Positions 61,115 to 64,000 of a stretch of DNA of 64,000 nt are shown here, in pieces. The stretch is from positions 1-64,000 of the forward strand of contig JAGMCL010000056.1 of assembly GCA_023129165.1 (NCBI GenBank). Reading direction: 5' to 3'. Both the position numbers and the translations under genes were made by a program. The stretch comes from Caldifarciminota bacterium. GTDB taxonomy: Bacteria; Hydrothermota; UBA3073. The notes beneath the pieces are model-generated. The model was not told the DNA's origin. It was given only the letters and a program-made list of their open reading frames with translations, and did no database searches. The number at the start of each line of letters is the position of its first letter. The first letter of the stretch is position 1.

Positions 61115-62356
61115 CTACATTTCTTCTTCAAGTAGTTTATTCACCTTTGGGACTATCTCTCTACATACCTCTTCTGCACTCTTATGGTTTAACCAGACCT
61201 GGTCAAGTTCAGTACTTATTATATTCGCCATCTCACGCCACTGAGGAACAGTGGGTTCCAGTCGTCCATATTTGACTGTTTTCAAGAATACCTCACCATT
61301 ATCTGGAGGCTTATCAGGGGTAAGGAAGTCTTCCGAATAGGCTATCGATTTAATAGAAGGGACACCAAGTCCCATCTTTGCAATTATTCTATTCCCCTCT
61401 TCACTAGATAAAAACTTGGCTAACATATATGCTTCTTTGGGATATTTGCATTGAGCTGATATAACAAAGGCTACTGTGGCAATCGAAGTTGCTCTACATT
61501 TGTTCTTTGGTATTGGTGCAACATCCCAAACAAAGTCCTCTATTGTTCTGAAGATTGGAACGCGCCATCGACCTGTTATTATCATAGCCACTTTTCCTGT
61601 AGTGAATAAATCTCTTTGTGCAATTTGTGCAGGAGTAGGAGCAACACCATACTTCCACCGCATATCAGCAAGAAACTGCAGAGCTTCTACTGTTTCTGGT
61701 GCGTCAATAACACATTTCTTTCTATCCTCGGATAATATCCTTCCTCCATTTGACCATATCCAGGGAAAGAGTGGGAATATCCATGATGTATGAAAGTAAA
61801 TGCCAAATTGCTCTGGTTCACCATCTCCATTCAAATCTTTTGTTAAACTCTGTGCAGCCCCCAAAAGAATTTGCCAATCCCATGACTCATCGGGATAAGG
61901 AATTCCTGACTCATCAAATAGATCTTTGTTATAGTAAAGTACAAGTGGAGTCCAATCCTTTGGGAAACCATAAAATTTCCCCTTATATTCAAAACCTTCG
62001 AGAAGCACTTTAAAATAATCACCGGAATTCCAGAGAGTATCATCATTTAAGAATGGATTTATGTCTACAAGTGTGTTGGCATAGGCGGGTATGTCCACTG
62101 CCTCAAGGTAGAAGACATCTGGAGGTATACCTCCACCTATCATAACCTGTAGTTTATCCTGGTAATTGTTTGCGTGGATGAGTTTGACGCTAATTCCTGG
62201 GTTTTCTTCTTCGAATGCTTCTGCCATCCTGTCCATTATCTTTATCTCCTCTGCATCACCCCAGTAGAGTAAACTCAGTTCTATTCCTTGCTTCTCTTTT
62301 TTGGCACAACCAAGAAGTAGAATAAATATAAGAATAAATAAGTGTGCTTTATTCAT
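61115..62356 (-). CDS. Sugar ABC transporter substrate-binding lipoprotein
   Basis: A 413-residue family 1 (MalE/UgpB-type) solute-binding protein. The lipobox LLGC (Cys at 17) makes it a lipoprotein. The N-terminal LSLLYWGDAEE and ENPGISVKLI are typical, followed by PPDVFYLE and MIITGRWRVP. AAGGAGGA precedes the start. No permease or ATPase gene lies next to it, so it depends on a transporter elsewhere. Sugars freed by the neighbouring glycosidases are likely ligands. Confidence 0.88.
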   Translation of the reverse strand: MNKAHLFILIFILLLGCAKKEKQGIELSLLYWGDAEEIKIMDRMAEAFEEENPGISVKLIHANNYQDKLQVMIGGGIPPDVFYLEAVDIPAYANTLVDINPFLNDDTLWNSGDYFKVLLEGFEYKGKFYGFPKDWTPLVLYYNKDLFDESGIPYPDESWDWQILLGAAQSLTKDLNGDGEPEQFGIYFHTSWIFPLFPWIWSNGGRILSEDRKKCVIDAPETVEALQFLADMRWKYGVAPTPAQIAQRDLFTTGKVAMIITGRWRVPIFRTIEDFVWDVAPIPKNKCRATSIATVAFVISAQCKYPKEAYMLAKFLSSEEGNRIIAKMGLGVPSIKSIAYSEDFLTPDKPPDNGEVFLKTVKYGRLEPTVPQWREMANIISTELDQVWLNHKSAEEVCREIVPKVNKLLEEEM

Positions 62357-62394
62357 TTTTTATCCTCCTTGTAGAATAGGTAGTATGCAAAATC

Positions 62395-62634
62395 TAACCA
62401 CAGAGGGCATTTTGCGAAAAGCGAAGAGGGAAAAGCGAAAGGTGATAAACCTCTATTCCTTCTATATTCTCGCAAGGCTAAAGCCTTGCCCTACATTTCA
62501 ATTCCTCGTCTATCTTCTATTGTCGTAACGAGGACGTTGTTCCTACCACCTAACTACTACAACCTATAATATTAAACTTTCCGATTTCATTTAACATTTT
62601 ACATTGTTCTATTACTCTGTGTCCTCTGTGGTTA
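62395..62634. repeat. MITE-like element with TAACCACAGAGG ends
   Basis: TAACCACAGAGG on the left and CTCTGTGTCCTCTGTGGTTA on the right bound 240 bp with AAGGCTAAAGCCTTGCCCT inside. It is nearly the same length as 12945-13186. The 62357-62697 gap holds no gene. Confidence 0.65.
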
Positions 62635-62697
62635 ATTTTAGTCTTTTGTCCCACACCTATTCTTTTTAATACTCCAATTAAGAGCGGTTATCCCATT

Positions 62698-64000
62698 CTA
62701 TTTGATTTTTACTATCTTTCGAGTAGTTTTAGACTTATCAGTAGAGAGTAAGCAGAAATATATTCCAGCTGGAACCGTTCGTTTGTATTTATCCCTTCCA
62801 TGCCAGGTGATTGGTGAATGTTCATTAGTTATGTTTTCAAATGTTCTTATTAGTCTACCTGATATATCATATATTTTGAGATTGGCCTTTATATTATTCG
62901 GCAGTGAATATGCTATATTGACCTCTGACCTCATGGGACTGGGATATGCTGGAAGGACATCAAGTCTCATCGGTATTTCCTCAACACCGGTCTCAAGAAT
63001 AACAAGGATACAGGGCTCATTATATACAGGTTCATCGGGGTCATTGGACGTTATCCGTAGGGTATCATAGTAGACACCACCAGTAAGACCTTCATTTGAA
63101 GCAATTACAGTGACCTGAACAGAATCTCCCTGAGGGACATTAAAGGACTCGGGAGTCACTTCCTTTATCCATGATTCATTCCATGTTATGTCTGTAACTG
63201 ACAATATCCCGCTCTCAATATTTTTTACCCACATAAAGGAGGTATCATGAATTATTCCGACTCCACCAATAACAGCCCTTACTCCAAATGCATATCCATA
63301 TCCATAGTCAGACATCGAGGTCCAGTCCCCTGGTTCACCACCAAGATTCCCAAATGTATGAGTATCTACAGTATTCTCGTCATAACCAATTCGCCAATCA
63401 GGGGAACCAGTTGGACCGATAATATTATATATTACTCCAATCCAGAATGGGTCTGGCACAGGGATTGTGTCCAGAGAAAGAGAAAACCATTCATCTGCTG
63501 TAGGGGCTGCTAAATTCATATCAACCCATATTGGTGTTTCCCCGGAATTGGGTAAACCACTATTGTCTTCCCAGACATACAACCTGAAGGAAGAACCTGC
63601 AAACTCAGGAAAATAGAGCATCGTACTATAAAGATTTGTAGGGGTATGGGAAAACTTCGTTGCAAAACCATAGATCTCACTATCATCCGGGGTAAATCCA
63701 CCTGAACTTGTCAATCCTATACTATTTTCAAAGCTGCCATCATCATAATATAAGGTCTCTGGATCAGAGATTGAGGGAATTGGGTGATAGGAGTTCTTTG
63801 TTAGACTTATAGAACTCGTTACAGGACTTGCCTCTATTTTCACATCCACAACTCTCTTTGCTTCTTTTACGTATTGTGGAGAGGACCCAATATATTTTAT
63901 ATTTTTATCTTTACTTCCAAGAATCTCAAAATAGAGCGAATCAGGATATACAAAGATGTCTGGTTCTGCACCTGTTGGAATAACAAGGGCTCGTATCATC
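62698..64000 (-). CDS. Secreted protein with C-terminal FlgD-like sorting domain, N-terminus outside the window
   Basis: At least 433 residues, open to the window edge. The middle has beta-sandwich-type sequence with FATKFSHTPTNLYSTMLYFP and DPFWIGVIYN, and an Ig-like domain with VPQGDSVQVTVIASNEG. The last 80 residues read RLDVLPAYPSPM, IAYSLPNNIKANLKIYDISG, then VPAGIYFCLL, the FlgD-like Ig sorting domain of T9SS-type or related exported proteins. Its role cannot be deduced. Confidence 0.85.
   Translation of the reverse strand, partial: MIRALVIPTGAEPDIFVYPDSLYFEILGSKDKNIKYIGSSPQYVKEAKRVVDVKIEASPVTSSISLTKNSYHPIPSISDPETLYYDDGSFENSIGLTSSGGFTPDDSEIYGFATKFSHTPTNLYSTMLYFPEFAGSSFRLYVWEDNSGLPNSGETPIWVDMNLAAPTADEWFSLSLDTIPVPDPFWIGVIYNIIGPTGSPDWRIGYDENTVDTHTFGNLGGEPGDWTSMSDYGYGYAFGVRAVIGGVGIIHDTSFMWVKNIESGILSVTDITWNESWIKEVTPESFNVPQGDSVQVTVIASNEGLTGGVYYDTLRITSNDPDEPVYNEPCILVILETGVEEIPMRLDVLPAYPSPMRSEVNIAYSLPNNIKANLKIYDISGRLIRTFENITNEHSPITWHGRDKYKRTVPAGIYFCLLSTDKSKTTRKIVKIK

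Overview
The window is low-GC DNA with two gene blocks. Everything up to about 36.3 kb reads on the + strand and almost everything after it on the - strand; the two meet between a glycosyltransferase and a DegV-family gene. I saw no rRNA, tRNA, CRISPR array, integrase or transposase. The gene content suggests an anaerobic, uncultivated bacterium of the FCB/WOR-3 (Stahlbacteria) kind. The evidence is an anaerobe-type oxygen and NO defence set, large secreted proteins (one ending in a FlgD-like sorting domain, one with a C25-like protease fold), an EndoQ-type repair nuclease, and intergenic spaces crowded with short palindromic and MITE-like repeats. This placement is inference; no phylogenetic marker settles it.

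1-13.4 kb is a redox and oxygen-defence region. After the tail of an RND efflux pump come glutaredoxin, a PerR-like Fur regulator, a flavin reductase-rubredoxin fusion (Hrb) with its partner flavodiiron protein FprA, a metal permease and an internally deleted Hcp. Next come ferritin-like proteins, desulfoferrodoxin, IscS-IscU and rubrerythrin, then YhcC, a second IscU-like scaffold, an exported metallo-beta-lactamase-fold protein and an Hcp-associated DUF1858 protein. The hrb promoter is near-perfect and overlaps a PerR-box-like sequence. The desulfoferrodoxin-IscS-IscU-rubrerythrin segment is bracketed by about 170-bp inverted repeats. The IscS has Asp in place of the PLP lysine.

13.4-31.8 kb is a defence and accessory island. 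It holds an AbiEi/AbiEii pair, a DUF1016 nuclease with an HNH-like tail, and a tightly coupled operon of RadC, a nuclease-methyltransferase fusion, a HEPN-like protein and HsdS. No HsdR translocase is present, so this looks like a BcgI-type system rather than type I. Then follow a DUF262 protein, an HD-domain protein, an unrecognised nuclease-like protein, a spore-photoproduct-lyase-like radical SAM protein, a second DUF1016 protein, a Fic protein and an AlbA_2 ATP-binding regulator. Several of these genes are preceded by copies of one repeat, giving a cassette-like layout.

31.8-36.3 kb carries a DUF89 phosphatase, a radical SAM/wHTH protein, a DUF123 protein and a glycosyltransferase, separated by repeat arrays. 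36.3-44 kb (-) holds degV, an operon-like run rseC-mutL-endoQ-mreB-mreC, and galK. EndoQ ends in the canonical beta-clamp peptide QLSLF. 44-49 kb (-) is an uncharacterised set of four membrane proteins next to an M3-type peptidase. 49-64 kb (-) is carbohydrate and secreted-protein territory: a GH36-like enzyme, an archaemetzincin-like protease, a GH65 phosphorylase with a beta-phosphoglucomutase-like partner, a PQQ-propeller/caspase-like secreted protein, an M60-like NPCBM protein, a sugar-binding lipoprotein, and the C-terminal part of a secreted protein with a sorting domain.
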